A DNA stretch of 64,000 bases from contig OX335658.1 of the NCBI GenBank assembly GCA_946894095.1, positions 17,971,001 through 18,035,000 on the forward strand, in the 5' to 3' direction. Within the stretch, counting starts at the first letter, position 1. Each line of letters starts with the position of its first letter. The DNA is from Incurvaria masculella (Eukaryota; Arthropoda; Insecta; Lepidoptera; Incurvariidae). The notes below the pieces were generated by a model. The model was not told the DNA's origin. It searched no databases and worked only from the letters and a program-made list of their open reading frames with translations. The position numbers were made by a program, and so were the translations under genes. Below are positions 32,241 to 42,679 of this stretch, in pieces.

Positions 32241-33099
32241 CTTAAATTATTGGTGTAATTTGTCGCTCGGTCAATGATAGAATCAGTTTTCAATATCGAA
32301 CATAACTTGGATTGTGATAATTTAAAACCTCCATACAAAATATTGCGTTGAAGTCTGTTTGTTTATAGCAGTGGCGGCAGTGAATATCAGGGCACCTACA
32401 GTTTTACGTGGATTCTGAACCATAGATTAGCTCGCATTCATAACTAAATGCACTTATCAACTCAGAAAGAGAAAGAAAGTAGAGCACGAGCGGGACTGGG
32501 ATTGAAGCCATCACCTCTGATGTGTGGAGGAGGGCGAGTCCACGCGCTCCTGAGCTACAAGCCGCCCCCGAGCTGGGAGCCGCTCGCATATATATTTTAT
32601 GAAATAACAGCTATATAAAATAGGGTTTTTTATTGTTTTCCTACATCCAGCATCACGCCCTATCTCCGTAAGTTTAGGTAGAGCGAATGCATGGATATTG
32701 GAATGAAGACCGAAGAATTTCACTGACTGCATAGTTTAGGGTTTCCTTATAACCAAGCCTATTAGCAAAGTATGGTCGACTGGAAGAAATCACTTTTAGT
32801 AATAAGTCCGCCTTTGCACAGTTTCTTATGTTAAATGTAATTATTCTGTGTTTGATTTCTGTTTGAATTTAATTGCACAATAAATGAATTGATTTCTTTC
32901 TTTCTAACGTTTCTGTGAAACGTCCGGCCCCCGCGCGCCGCCGCGCTCTGCACAGTTTCCCTTCCCAGTACATACCTACTTAATCAAACTCGCACATCTT
33001 CTTACATACTCAATAATGGATAACAGATGACCTTAATAGTACGCCTTACATTGTTTATGGAAATTGTGCTATCCAAGAAATATGGTTCGCATAGGTACG
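32241..33099. other. Mostly unassigned; SINE fragment at 32,385-32,500
   Basis: GATTCTGAACCATAGATTAG, CATTCATAACTAAATGCACT and CTCAGAAAGAGAAAGAAAG (minus orientation) match the segment of the tRNA-headed SINE between head and body (compare 58,200-58,280). The rest holds no recognised feature. Confidence 0.5.
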
Positions 33100-33109
33100 T
33101 TAATTGTTG

Positions 33110-33175
33110 CTTTCGCGCCGCCGCCGCCGTCGTACCGCCGCCGTACCGCCGCCGTACCGCCGCCGTTGCTGGCCA
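33110..33175. repeat. CCGCCGTA repeat in GC-rich patch
   Basis: CGTACCGCCGC repeated three times in a row. Confidence 0.7.
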
Positions 33176-33605
33176 CACTCGACGTCGGCATGTTTAGATA
33201 ACACGATTTACTTCCACCGCATGTCAACACCGCAACTGGATCATGACCGCTCTGCATACACTCTTGTAGCGGCCGCTCGCTGCTCGGCCACTCGGCTACT
33301 CCGCTACTCCACTCGGTACGTGCGGACTCGCGACCTTTGCTCGGCACATCTCGAGATTGGGTGCACTCGCCGAGCTCGCGAGCTTTCTACGCTGCGCACT
33401 AACATACTACACACCGCATACCACACTACACACCAGCGATGGCTCATTCCGGCTCCGAAGAGGAATTCATACCCAATCCTGCTCCGCAAGTCGGGAATGA
33501 TCTCTGAAATGAAGGGCTCACCGGTCCTGGAGAACCCACGAAAGGTTTTACTCTGAGAAACCGCAATGGTTAATCCCAAATGGTTATTAATTGCCCGAGC
33601 GTAGC
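33176..33605. other. No feature recognised
   Basis: Open frames exist on both strands but none is recognisable. Confidence 0.4.
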
Positions 33606-33653
33606 GTACCATGCCAGGACCTGCTCATAAAGGAGAAGGTCCTGGCATGGTAC
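33606..33653. repeat. Perfect 17-bp hairpin
   Basis: GTACCATGCCAGGACCT (33606-33622) and its exact complement AGGTCCTGGCATGGTAC (33637-33653) around a 14-base loop. The right arm belongs to a SINE tail, so this may be two head-to-head SINE ends. Confidence 0.9.
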
Positions 33654-33740
33654 CTAATTCCTTCGGGAATGTAGTGTATTGGGCCAATATCATAATGATC
33701 GTTGTGTGGTGTTCGCCATCTATGTCGGATTACATGAAAA
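33637..33740 (+). mobile_element. SINE 3' tail fragment
   Basis: AGGTCCTGGCATGGTACCTA, ATTCCTTCGGGAATGTAGTG and GGGCCAATATCATAATGATC match the SINE tails at 20,760 and 50,515. Confidence 0.65.
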
Positions 33741-33773
33741 CAATTTGTTCAAAACAATAAGTCCACCTAAACT

Positions 33774-34010
33774 CGATATGAAATCGACGAATTGGCAATG
33801 GAATATGATAACCGAGTTATTCGCCTCCCGCATTATCATTTCCAGTATAATGCCATGGAATTAATTTGGGCACAGGTTAAAGGTATGCACCTCGATATGA
33901 TACGGAACCTCCATTCACTACAACTAAAATGAATTGCGCATTAAAGCAAGCGTGTCAAAATGTCACATAGGAGGACTGGTCAAAAGTTGTTGAAAAAGTA
34001 AAAAAGGTAC
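33774..34010 (+). pseudogene. IS630/Tc1-mariner type transposase, C-terminal remnant
   Basis: Frame from 33774: RYEIDELAMEYDNRVIRLPH, YHFQYNAMELIWAQVKG. After frameshifts, EDWSKVVEKVKK follows at about 33,972. The P-x-Y-H-x-x-x-N-x-M-E-x-I-W block with a following K-rich tail is the last catalytic block of DDE transposases of the Tc1/mariner group, with Glu in NAMELIW. The N-terminal and first catalytic parts are missing. Dead remnant; the family within the group is not determined. Confidence 0.7.
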
Positions 34011-34459
34011 AATACTGTCAGATTTAGTAAGACATCAGGGTGGCCACCTCGGTAGATACATTTTTTGACTTCAACCCGATCATGAGGTAGCTCATACTAA
34101 TAATAATATCTTATTAAAATTATAGATAATAGGTTTGGACAATAATTGCCACATTACAATTGATGATGATGATTGATTAATAAGTAATTATGATACTGTG
34201 TACTAAACGAAATGAGACAAAAAAAATATATTACGTGCAATGTTGTCTTTTGGATTTGATCTGTATTTTGTTATTTTTCGCTTTTTAGTGCGTTGACTTT
34301 TGTGAAGTCGGTTGAATTTATTGTTAAAAAGTTTTTATTTTTTTAAATAAATGTCTTTTGTGACGGATGCGGGGTTTGAACTAAAAATGCTTAGTGTGTA
34401 AATAACTTCTTAACTATTGAGAACTGGGTAACCATATCATGCGACTTAGGTATATTAGG
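34011..34459. other. No feature recognised
   Basis: AT-rich. Confidence 0.5.
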
Positions 34460-34464
34460 GATCA

Positions 34465-34580
34465 TTTGGGGTACCCGGCTCTGCTCGGGTCGATTTTGGT
34501 TCCGACATTCACTCGAGCGGATCCTGTAAAATGTGACCAGAAACCTTGTGGACAAATTGGGACCGCCCGGGTCCAACTAT
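34465..34580 (-). mobile_element. Helitron-like GC-rich end fragment
   Basis: GGGTACCCGGCTCTGCTCGG is close to the end at 23,590 (GCGGTACCCGGCCCCGCTCG), but the CTAG terminus is lost. Confidence 0.35.
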
Positions 34581-35039
34581 AGCTATTACACCATCCAGGT
34601 GACCAAATAAACAAAAAAAAGTTTTTTTTTCTTGGCATCACTTTTTAATTAACGCACTCAACATGGGTACAAGTGCAGAAATCAAATAAACTTCAAGGAA
34701 AAAATAATTTAAGCCAACATCGGGCTTTAACCGTCATATATACATTACAAAAATAAATACCTGTGTAGGTAAGAACCAATCCGGCTAATTCGTTTTGTCA
34801 TACATTTGTCGAGGTCCAGAACTGGCCGTTCCAATAACACGCTTGAAGGTTTTTGCCGTTTGACCGGGCTCCCATCGGATCTATATCCAAAATGAAACAA
34901 TCGGCCCGAGCGGAGCCGGCAACATCAGCTATACATATAAAATAATATGAGTTTAAATATTTCCGTATTAAGGTATTTATAGAATTATAGTGTGAAATAA
35001 ATAATTATTTCCAAAGATTTTGATGTACCGAATGTGGGG
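34581..35039. other. No feature recognised
   Basis: AT-rich; GGCCCGAGCGGAGCCGGCAA at 34,903 resembles another degenerate Helitron-like end. Confidence 0.4.
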
Positions 35040-35225
35040 CAGTTGAAGTGTTCACAGGTATGTATTTCTGTTGCCGCTTTAACAAGAAATAGTAAAAATA
35101 AAAAAATAAAAAATTTGGGCCATTATACAAGAAACTTGATTTTTTTGTGTTACAACTTTTACGGTGGCACGGAACCCTTCGTGTGAGAATCTGATGCGGA
35201 CTTGGGCGGTTTTATATTTATGTAG
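35040..35225 (-). repeat. CGGAACCCT-family dispersed repeat, copy 3
   Basis: CACAGGTATGTATTTCTGTT, ATACAAGAAACTTGATTTTT and GGCACGGAACCCTTCGTGTG follow the family order; the outer end is missing. Confidence 0.7.
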
Positions 35226-35269
35226 CTTGATTTAATAACGGCTTCCGGTGCTAATACATATAGTGAGGT

Positions 35270-35640
35270 TAGGCAGCAGCAGCCCCCTCCTCCCGTCACG
35301 ACAAGTCGCGGACGCAACATGGCCGCTAAATTGCCCTTTCTTTAGGGCATGATTGCAGCCAACTGTATAATGCGGCGAGCTTGCAGGCGGCGGCCGCGGC
35401 GGTGGCGGCTGCGCTGCAGAGGAATAAATAACAGAGCCGAGACGGCTTCCGCGTGCAGCCCGACCGCACCTCCGCGGCGCCGCCGCCGCCCGACCGCACC
35501 GCACCGCGCGCTGCCGTCGCCTCGCATTCCCGCAGATTCTATTTATTTTACGAAAATTGATAATGTAACCGCAGCGTCACGTTTTCATTACTGGAGAGCG
35601 AACCGACCGCGCCGCCGCCGCCGTGTCGGGGTGCGCAAGT
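35270..35640. other. GC-rich island
   Basis: GGCGGCGGCCGCGGCGGTGG and CCGCGGCGCCGCCGCCGCCC words. Frames are Arg/Ala/Pro-rich on both strands; no gene supported. May be a first exon or promoter, but no start context or splice donor is convincing. Confidence 0.45.
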
Positions 35641-36036
35641 CATGGTACATCATTGCACTCGCTAAGAGACAAAAGAGTAACACATTTTTAAATTGACATC
35701 ACCGGCCGGGATGGGATATATTAACTTATTCTTCCCCTTTTCGTGTTGACCTCGCCAACATTCGATGTCTCGGTTCAAATTTTGTTGCCGTTTCACATCA
35801 TTTAGAGTCGGCAAAACCCCCCCAACTAATTTAGACGGAAACTCAAATCTGACAATCTGCAGAGCCTTCCGATCTCAATGTCCCTGGGTATTCTCTTTAT
35901 GATCGCTTTATGTCCAAAAGTGCTGTCTGCTTGTATAGTCGATCTGATGTCTCCGTCAATGAAAACTCCCAATTCCCGATGATATGGGTCCGTGTGAATC
36001 TTATACGTACAGACACCCATACCGGTTTTAAATTTG
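35641..36036. other. Unassigned
   Basis: A 64-codon minus-strand frame (TDPYHRELGVFIDGDIRSTI) has normal composition and might be retroelement-derived, but no family is recognised. Confidence 0.3.
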
Positions 36037-36301
36037 TAAGGGTTTCTTAACCTTTTTGTAGACGTGGACCCCTTGCGTTGTTTTAAAATTATTTCGGACC
36101 CATTTCGAACTCACTTGAAGGGAAAGATTTTGAAAAAACGAATGATATATTTATTACTACAGAAACGGTAAAGATACGTAATTTTTTTCAAACGATCACG
36201 TGCAGAATTTATTGTCATCATGTCAAACATGCAAACATGCATGCTCAGAACTCATGCCACGGACCCCCAGGGGTCCATGGATCCCAGGTTAGGAAACCCT
36301 G
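36037..36301. mobile_element. hAT-like MITE, degenerate
   Basis: Left end AGGGTTTCTTAACCTTTTT and right end (reverse complement) CAGGGTTTCCTAACCTGGGA are imperfect inverted repeats with the CAG..TTCTTAACC form of hAT elements. No matching 8-bp target duplication was found. Confidence 0.45.
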
Positions 36302-37135
36302 CACTAGAGCCATTCTACACTTGAAGCATCTAGCAAGCAACCATCAATTCTCTGGATTTTGCAGAAGCCAAAGTGTCTAATATCTGATGTCTGCTATTGA
36401 CTCCCTTTTGGTTCATAAATTCGTCTTTGGTCTTCCTGACTACTATTCTCATTCTCACTCCTCGTGAAGTTATTTATTTATTTAAGAAAAAAAACAATCA
36501 GCCAATTACCAAAATATAGACAAGATTTCTTAGGCCAATTATTAGTATAACTAATCCTTGATTATTATTTAAATTTATTCAAATAGGAATGTGTCTGGTT
36601 AAGTAGTGTGTGTATGTAATTAAGTGTGAAGTATGTAGAGTATATTGCAGTGTGGTATAGTGTGTAGTGAAGAGTGTAGGTGTAAATGTATATTATGTCA
36701 TTCCGTTAAATATTAATTCCGTCTTATAATAGTCAATATTGATTCCGGCGATAGTGATTCCAGAGGAGAATCTTACCCAAATCGACAGCACTACCTTTTT
36801 TTTGCTCATTCGAAAATATTCAATGAAAACTTTGATCCGATTTTCGATTTTTGCGGGTTCTCGGAGTACCCACCATTCCAGTATAGCCATTCCGGAGTGA
36901 AATTATAGCCATTTCAGGGTGGGAATATAACCATTCCGGAATGTTCATGTTAACCATTCCAGATGTTTGTGGGTTCTCGACGAGTTCTCGAAATACCATT
37001 GGACCTTCATTCCGGAGTTTATTCCGGGCGTGTGGAGTACTCGTGGTTAGGAATGCATCCCTATTTGGAACCGGAATAACCCATCGCTAGTGCAAGGCCA
37101 GGGGACGCTAAAGTTTGCCATAATTTCTCACTTCG
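36302..37135. other. Unassigned, repeat-like
   Basis: (TTTA)n at about 36,472-36,484 suggests a retroelement tail. CATTCCGGA words recur at 36,890, 36,931 and 37,008. No gene. Confidence 0.35.
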
Positions 37136-37137
37136 GC

Positions 37138-37215
37138 CGCAGTCACTTCCGCGCCGCCTCCGCGCCGCCTCCGCGCCGCCTCCGCGCTGCCGCTGCCGCC
37201 GCACCGCCATCTTCG
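37138..37215. repeat. CGCGCCGCCTC repeat in GC patch
   Basis: The 11-base word CGCCGCCTCCG is repeated three to four times. Confidence 0.7.
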
Positions 37216-37935
37216 TCGCGTTTCGTGTGAAATTATACAACAATGGTAATTGCGTTTTATTATCATATGTACATCGGAGTTATTGGCGTAAGTACTGACC
37301 CGGCAATAGGCACGTACAATTTTAATGAAGTACATTCCTCGGCAGATCAGTCCCGTCCCCTTTTGTGCGACTTCGTAATTACATACTTCTTATTTTATCA
37401 ATTGAATATCCAAGCATGCTCTGCTCGTTACACGGTAGGTACAGTTATGGACCTCGTTATTCTGGATGTAAGGATTCGGATCAGTTCGTGTTATGAATAC
37501 TAATTGTGAGAAAACATTTAAAGTGATAGTGACGGTTAAATGTGCACCCGTGCCTCGGTACGTGGGCTCTCTGCCAAAACAAACGTTAGGACTTTGAAAT
37601 TTAGATAAAAAAAATATGGAGATGTGCCATCTAGCGTGCCTAGACTCCAATTTTATGAAACTACCAATCGGACAGACTTATCGGCGGGTTCGTGTGGGTT
37701 GTGGTACTAGTGGGTGGGAGGGAACCTCCGTGGAGGGAACTGACTCGGCGAACGTATTTCGGGAGTAAACTCGCGCATGGCGACGATGCTTGGACTGTTT
37801 GGCGCTCCACGCACGCGCCCAACTGCCTATAGGTACGATTGATATGCACAATTTGTCCTTACGGTGTCGCCGACACAGAAACACTCACATGACACTTTTC
37901 TTTCATGTTTTCCTCTGTGACTTGAACTGATACGA
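37216..37935. other. No feature recognised
   Basis: No coding or mobile-element similarity. Confidence 0.5.
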
Positions 37936-38045
37936 TTTCCACCTCCGCTACAAAATTTCAAAGTTACCTTTCGGTTACACCTTGTAAGTATGCAATGCAA
38001 CCGAAAGTTACTTATCGGATTTCTGATAACTGGAGGTGGTGAAAA
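37936..38045. repeat. Imperfect palindromic element, copy 1
   Basis: CCACCTCC at the left pairs with GGAGGTGG at the right, and CTTTCGGTTAC pairs with GCAACCGAAAGTTAC around a short centre GTATGCAAT. A second copy is at 53,132-53,222. Confidence 0.75.
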
Positions 38046-38054
38046 TAGGGGTTA

Positions 38055-38155
38055 GTGGTAACCTTAGTAGATGGTAGGGTTGTAACCCGGGCCGGTAATA
38101 TCGTATTGAATGATAGATGGTTGTAGCGGCAATAACGAATTGACAGTGACAACCA
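38055..38155 (+). mobile_element. SINE body fragment
   Basis: AGATGGTAGGGTTGTAACCC, GGCCGGTAATATCGTATTGA and AGCGGCAATAACG match the SINE body. Confidence 0.6.
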
Positions 38156-38740
38156 AAATACTTTTTAGTCCCGCTCATGATATTTTTTGAGAAGTCTACT
38201 TGGTGGCGCGAAGGTAGCGAGCGCATCGCTGCTGGTCGACCGCGACGTTCCGAGCCCTTCTGTGGAGCGTCTTCGAGAGGACGTCATCTGACATCTGACA
38301 TCACTGACAGGAGCCCGCCTGATTCTTCTGGATTGGCTGCGTTCCAGCCCGAAGTTCGAAAATCAGGTCGAATCGATCGAAGATTTCGAGTATGCTGCTT
38401 TCGACTAAGGATAGTTTGTCGTTACTAGCAAAAGAGGTATAGGATACCGTGTTCTTGCTGAAAAGCTTATATCGGATAGACGAAACGGAGTGTGAGTACA
38501 AGAGTGACTGAACATATTCAAGCGGTCAAGAAAAGTCGAGCGGAAAATTCAGTCATTTGTGACCAAATCGACTCCGGACAGAATGTATTTTTTAAAATGT
38601 TTAAATCTTAGATTTCCTGTTACTTCACGACAACCTTAACACATGTTAATGTTTCATTCATAGGTAGGTAACCTACACTGTAATTAGTAAATAAGTAACG
38701 TCTTATTGATATGTAAACATACTGATTTTGTGTGCTTTTT
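38156..38740. other. No feature recognised
   Basis: No coding or mobile-element similarity. Confidence 0.5.
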
Positions 38741-39030
38741 AAAAAAACCGGTCAAGTGCGAGTCGGACTTGCACACGAAGGATTCCGTACCTTCGTACAA
38801 GATTTAACACAAAAAAATCAGGTTTTTTGTATGGGTTTTTTATTTTGCCTATTCGTTGTTATATCGACAAAATAAATACACACTCTGTGAAAATGTCAGC
38901 TGCCTACCTATTACGGTTCATGAGATACATCCCTGTGACAGACAGACGGACGGACGGACGGACGGACCGACGGACAGCGGAGGCTTAGTAGTAGGGTTCC
39001 GTTTTCACTCTTTGGGTACGGAACCCTAAG
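38741..39030 (+). repeat. CGGAACCCT-family dispersed repeat, copy 4 (complete-looking)
   Basis: Starts AAAACCGGTCAAGTGCGAGT and ends CTTTGGGTACGGAACCCTAA, with a GACGGACG microsatellite (38,941-38,975) near the right end. Directly followed by another common tail (ACTGACAATAAAGTGATCAA and GGGTTCC) to 39,225. Confidence 0.8.
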
Positions 39031-39429
39031 AGGTACGCATACATATGAATCTAACTCGCGTACCGATGTTCCCGTACAACTTTGCAGATTAATGGTTAAC
39101 GTATGCCGAGACTTATGCGTTCCTGTGATGCGTCTGATGTGTTCTTGACAGACAAACAGACTGACAATAAAGTGATCAAATAAGGGTTCCTTTTTTACTT
39201 TTAAGAAACGGAACCTCAAAATCTAAATTTGGTTTGTTTGAATTGCCGTTTTATTTAAATATGTTTAAATGTGCATGTAATAATAATATCGAGTAAGCTG
39301 AAGAACACACGCTTGCAGACTCCCGGGTTATAGGAGTGAGGAAAGACTCCCGCCCCGCCGCCGGCAGACAGTTCCTTATCCTGGCGGTGCGGTAGAGAAA
39401 TTAGTTTGGTAAACGGTTTGTTCTCAAAA

Positions 39430-39900
39430 CCCTAATGTTACCCACAAGGGGGTGCTCTGATTCTCTGCGGCGTGTGCTCCGGATATAGGTAAGATGGGGA
39501 GAAATGAGAGATGCAAGTTCCACAGAGCAACATCCATGGTAGTACAGACTGAGCGACCCAGCAAACCGTTTGTGGCTCGGCTCAGTGACACCAAGCCAGC
39601 GGTGAGTTGTGGGTCCCCAACTAGACGGACCGCTCGGAGCTGAATTGAGTCCAAGGACGCCAACAGGTTCTGGGGACTACCTTCCCATATGTGGCTACAG
39701 TATTTTTAAATTAGTTGTACCGGTGAAAAAACCTTTTGCAACGGTGTAGGATCCCCAGTTTCTGCAATGCAATTTTGGCCTTGGCTTCAATAAAACGCCG
39801 AAAACGAGGTAATCCGAGACAGGTACGATGTGGCCTTAGAGACTTACTAGAAGCGGAAAGCAAATAAAGCATTGGGTCTTGCACACGTTTTAGGTGACAA
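39430..39900 (-). mobile_element. LINE (Jockey-like) C-terminal fragment
   Basis: Minus strand: AKAKIALQKLGILHRCKRFF (about 39,790-39,730), then LDSIQLRAVRLVGDPQLTAG at 39,655-39,596 and ALWNLHLSFLP. Same region of the RT tail as the LINE at 19,205-20,150 but a different copy, with frameshifts. Confidence 0.75.
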
Positions 39901-40130
39901 GGTTCTCCTGGCCCCAGTTGGCTTCTTTCTTGAGAACGGTGTCCACATTATTTACCATAGAACGTTGCGTCTCACTGGGCTGTGCATCTCTGCTCCTCCA
40001 ATCCCTGACATACATCCGACGACATGCTCCGTGCTGTCATCAGTGTAACTGTGTATCTTGCCTAGGGCAGTAAATCGTTAATGAAGATTAATAAAAAAAA
40101 ACCTTTTAAAAACAAGGTTTTATTTAAATG
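39901..40130. other. No feature recognised
   Basis: May be part of the same LINE, but no clear motif. Confidence 0.35.
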
Positions 40131-40138
40131 CTCTAAAC

Positions 40139-40542
40139 CAGAGATTCTCAAACTTATTTTGGTACCGCCCACTTGAGATTCCATTATTTTGCAGCGCCCC
40201 CCAAATATGTTTAGTTTTACCACATCTTATAAATCACAACCACAATCATGACTTTAATATTTTTTTTATTTATAGCGTGCCACATGAGTTTACTATTATA
40301 TCTTGTTTCCGAGTTCTAATGGGGGCAATTAAACGAAACTCTTAAAATAAAATTTAGCAAAATAATTGATGAAGTGTGATAGGTTTTCATTATAGTTTAA
40401 AGGTACTATAAATTATTAGAAAAACACAAATCAGCCATTGCCTACTTCCAACGCCCCCCAATTTCCTCTGAGCCCTTTACCGCCCCCCTGCAGGCCTCTA
40501 GCGCCCACAAGGGGGCGTTATCGCCCACTTTGAGAAAGACTG
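40139..40542. mobile_element. hAT MITE with intact 8-bp target duplication
   Basis: 404 bp flanked by CTCTAAAC on both sides (40131-40138 and 40543-40550). Ends CAGAGATTCTCAAACT and, in reverse complement, CAGTCTTTCTCAAAGT, the widespread CAG..TTCTCAAACT terminus of hAT/Charlie elements. No coding capacity. Confidence 0.9.
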
Positions 40543-40638
40543 CTCTAAACAGAAGACAATAAACTTTTAATTAAATCGAACCCATGAACTTGTAACATTA
40601 TCTATACTTTTTATGTATATTACATAAAAGCTTGTCGC

Positions 40639-40699
40639 GCGCCATGTTTAGCACCGGGGCCTACTAGGCAATAGTAGGCCCCGGTGCCAAACATGGCGC
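40639..40699. repeat. 27-bp-arm hairpin
   Basis: Arms 40639-40665 and 40673-40699 are complementary at 26 of 27 positions around a 7-base loop (AGGCAAT). It includes CACCGGGGCCTACT on the left and AGTAGGCCCCGGTG on the right. Confidence 0.95.
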
Positions 40700-40839
40700 T
40701 TTATCATCTCTGCCTACCCCTTCGGGACAGTTGCGGGAAGGTGTGTATGTACGTAATCGCTTGACTTATTTACAAGTGTTAAATAGCACAAATACCTTAC
40801 TAAAGGTAAGAATTGTGAGTGATTGACGCTCTAATGGCC

Positions 40840-41030
40840 CTCTGGCGCTCGGCGCGGCGGCGGCGGCGGACGTGTTGTCGTGTCGGCGCGGCGGCGCGCG
40901 AAGATGAATGGCCTTGTATCATTTGCTGCCTAATGTGCAAGAGATCATTTCAATTTCATCGCCTCTTCATTAATCAAAACGTCTGGCGGCGGCGGCGCGG
41001 TGGCGGCGCGGCGGCGGCCGAGGCTAGTGT
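40840..41030. other. GC-rich island
   Basis: GGCGGCGGCGG and CGGCGGCGGCGCGGTGG words on either side of a less GC-rich centre; the open frame is not recognisable. Confidence 0.45.
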
Positions 41031-41089
41031 CCCCATACCTTGAGGCTTTGTCGTGCGATATTTGATGAAAACGGGGTTCTTTCTATTTC

Positions 41090-41270
41090 AGATTTATAGG
41101 ACATTAAAAAAGATAACCTTTTATTAAAAATATATATTTTAAAAGGATCTACTACCTGGGAACCCTATACCACTTGTTTTTATATTAAAAAACCTGAATA
41201 TGTCTTATTTTCTTGAAAAACGCCTATTTTGTCCAAGTTACAACTTCCAACATTTAATTCGATGAGTATG
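41090..41270. repeat. Dispersed repeat shared with 62,035-62,110
   Basis: AAACCTGAATATGTCTTATT and TTGAAAAACGC have close matches at 62,046-62,080. Confidence 0.45.
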
Positions 41271-41369
41271 CACGTTGTTTCATAATAAGCTAGAGAAATT
41301 TCAGGAATAGGGTGGCCCTATTATTAAAAGCAAAAATCCTTGTCACCAAGCTGCTCCATGATTACTGCG

Positions 41370-41850
41370 AGGGGTCACTCACTCAGGGAATCTGGTGTAC
41401 AATCGTTTGGGAATCTCAAGAATCTTAGGTGGGGAGTCCGAGGAATCTGGTGGGAATCTGAGGAATCTGGCGGGAGTCCGGAGAATCTCGGAAATCTTAT
41501 GTAATCCCGAGTAATCCTAAAGAATCTGAGAATCTTAGGTGGGAGTCCGAGGAATCTGGTGGGAGTCTGAGAAATCTGGCGGGATTCCGGAGAATCTCGG
41601 AAATCTTATGTAATCCCGAGTAATCCTAAAGAATCTGAGAATCCTAAGGAAATCATTGGGAATCCAAAAAAAATCATGAAAATCTCGTGTAATCTTAGGC
41701 GGAGTCCGATAAATCTGACGGGAGTCCGAAGAATCCGGAAATCTTATGTAATCCCGAATAATCCTAAGGAATCTGAGAATCTTTGCAAATCTTTGTAATA
41801 TCAGATAATCTTCGGAAGGTGTCCGATGAATCTGGAAATCTTGTTTTTGT
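41370..41850. repeat. GAATCT-rich minisatellite, about 109-bp period
   Basis: GAGTCCGAGGAATCTGG occurs at 41,434 and 41,543, with CTCGGAAATCTTATGTAATC after each. The whole stretch is built from roughly 10-base GRRTCTNNGG words. Confidence 0.85.
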
Positions 41851-41984
41851 TACTAAACAAACAGCAGTATTCAAAGTGGGCGGACTAACTTTACTACGCG
41901 TATTAAGGTCGAAGTAAACCGGTTTTTGTATGGTTAGTCCGGTGCTAATCTCGTACCAAGTTTTAACAGGTTCACTGTGAATAC

Positions 41985-42270
41985 GACTGCAAGGGATTTC
42001 GAAAAAGAAGAGTAGCTACCTTATCGCGAAGTTTTCTACGTGAAATATTTGCTAAGGTTTCAAATATAGCCTTTTATAACGACCCAGGCAAAAAAATAAT
42101 CAACCCTGACCTAATGATGGCTGAGATTTGAAGAGATTTCGAAAGAGCGGAGTACCTCATCTTGAAATTTAGTATGTGAAATATATTATGTACTGTGGCT
42201 TCAAAAATGGTATTGTATAATGCCTCAGGAAAAGAAAAAATCAGCGCTGATCTAAAGATCGCTGAGATAA
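41985..42270. repeat. Imperfect tandem pair
   Basis: GATTTCGAAA, TACGTGAAATAT or ATGTGAAATAT, GGCTTCAAA or GGTTTCAAA and CTGA(C)CTAA occur twice in order, offset by about 150 bases. Confidence 0.55.
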
Positions 42271-42329
42271 TATGGGATCTAATTTAACCGGATTCCGCCT
42301 GGGTGAATATGCCCAAAACGAATATCGCA

Positions 42330-42535
42330 CCAACGCGCGGGGGCGCCCCGCCCGCCGCGCCGTTGCCGCCACCCGCGGGCGCCGCTCGCCGCCGGCGCCC
42401 GCGCCCGCGCGTTGCCGCCTCGCGCGGACGCCGCGTCCGCGCCGCGCCGCCCCCTCCGGGCGGCCGCGCCGCCCGCCTGTCTGCGATGACGTCACGGACA
42501 CGCGGGGTGCGCGCAACGCGCACCCCGCGTGTACC
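42330..42535. other. GC-rich island with CRE and hairpin
   Basis: CCGCCACCCGCGGGCGCCGC words, a TGACGTCA palindrome at 42,488-42,495, and a perfect 16-bp hairpin (42499-42514 with 42518-42533, loop CAA). Promoter-like, but no transcript start or gene is recognised. Confidence 0.5.
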
Positions 42536-42679
42536 CGACGACCCCCAATTCCAAAACAAATAGTACATACTTTTCATATATTTGAACTTTTTACCTCGCT
42601 TTTGACTTACCTACTGTGTATTGGGTGGGAGACTTTTAGTCAGTGATTTTGATTCAATAATTTTATTTTTGTAGGTATT

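Noticed and set aside
35826..36020. 64-codon minus-strand frame of normal composition
   Set aside because: No motif I can name; too short to support a call.
42241..42646. Frames of 91-124 codons in GC island
   Set aside because: Low-complexity Arg/Ala/Pro composition on both strands; no start context or splice support.
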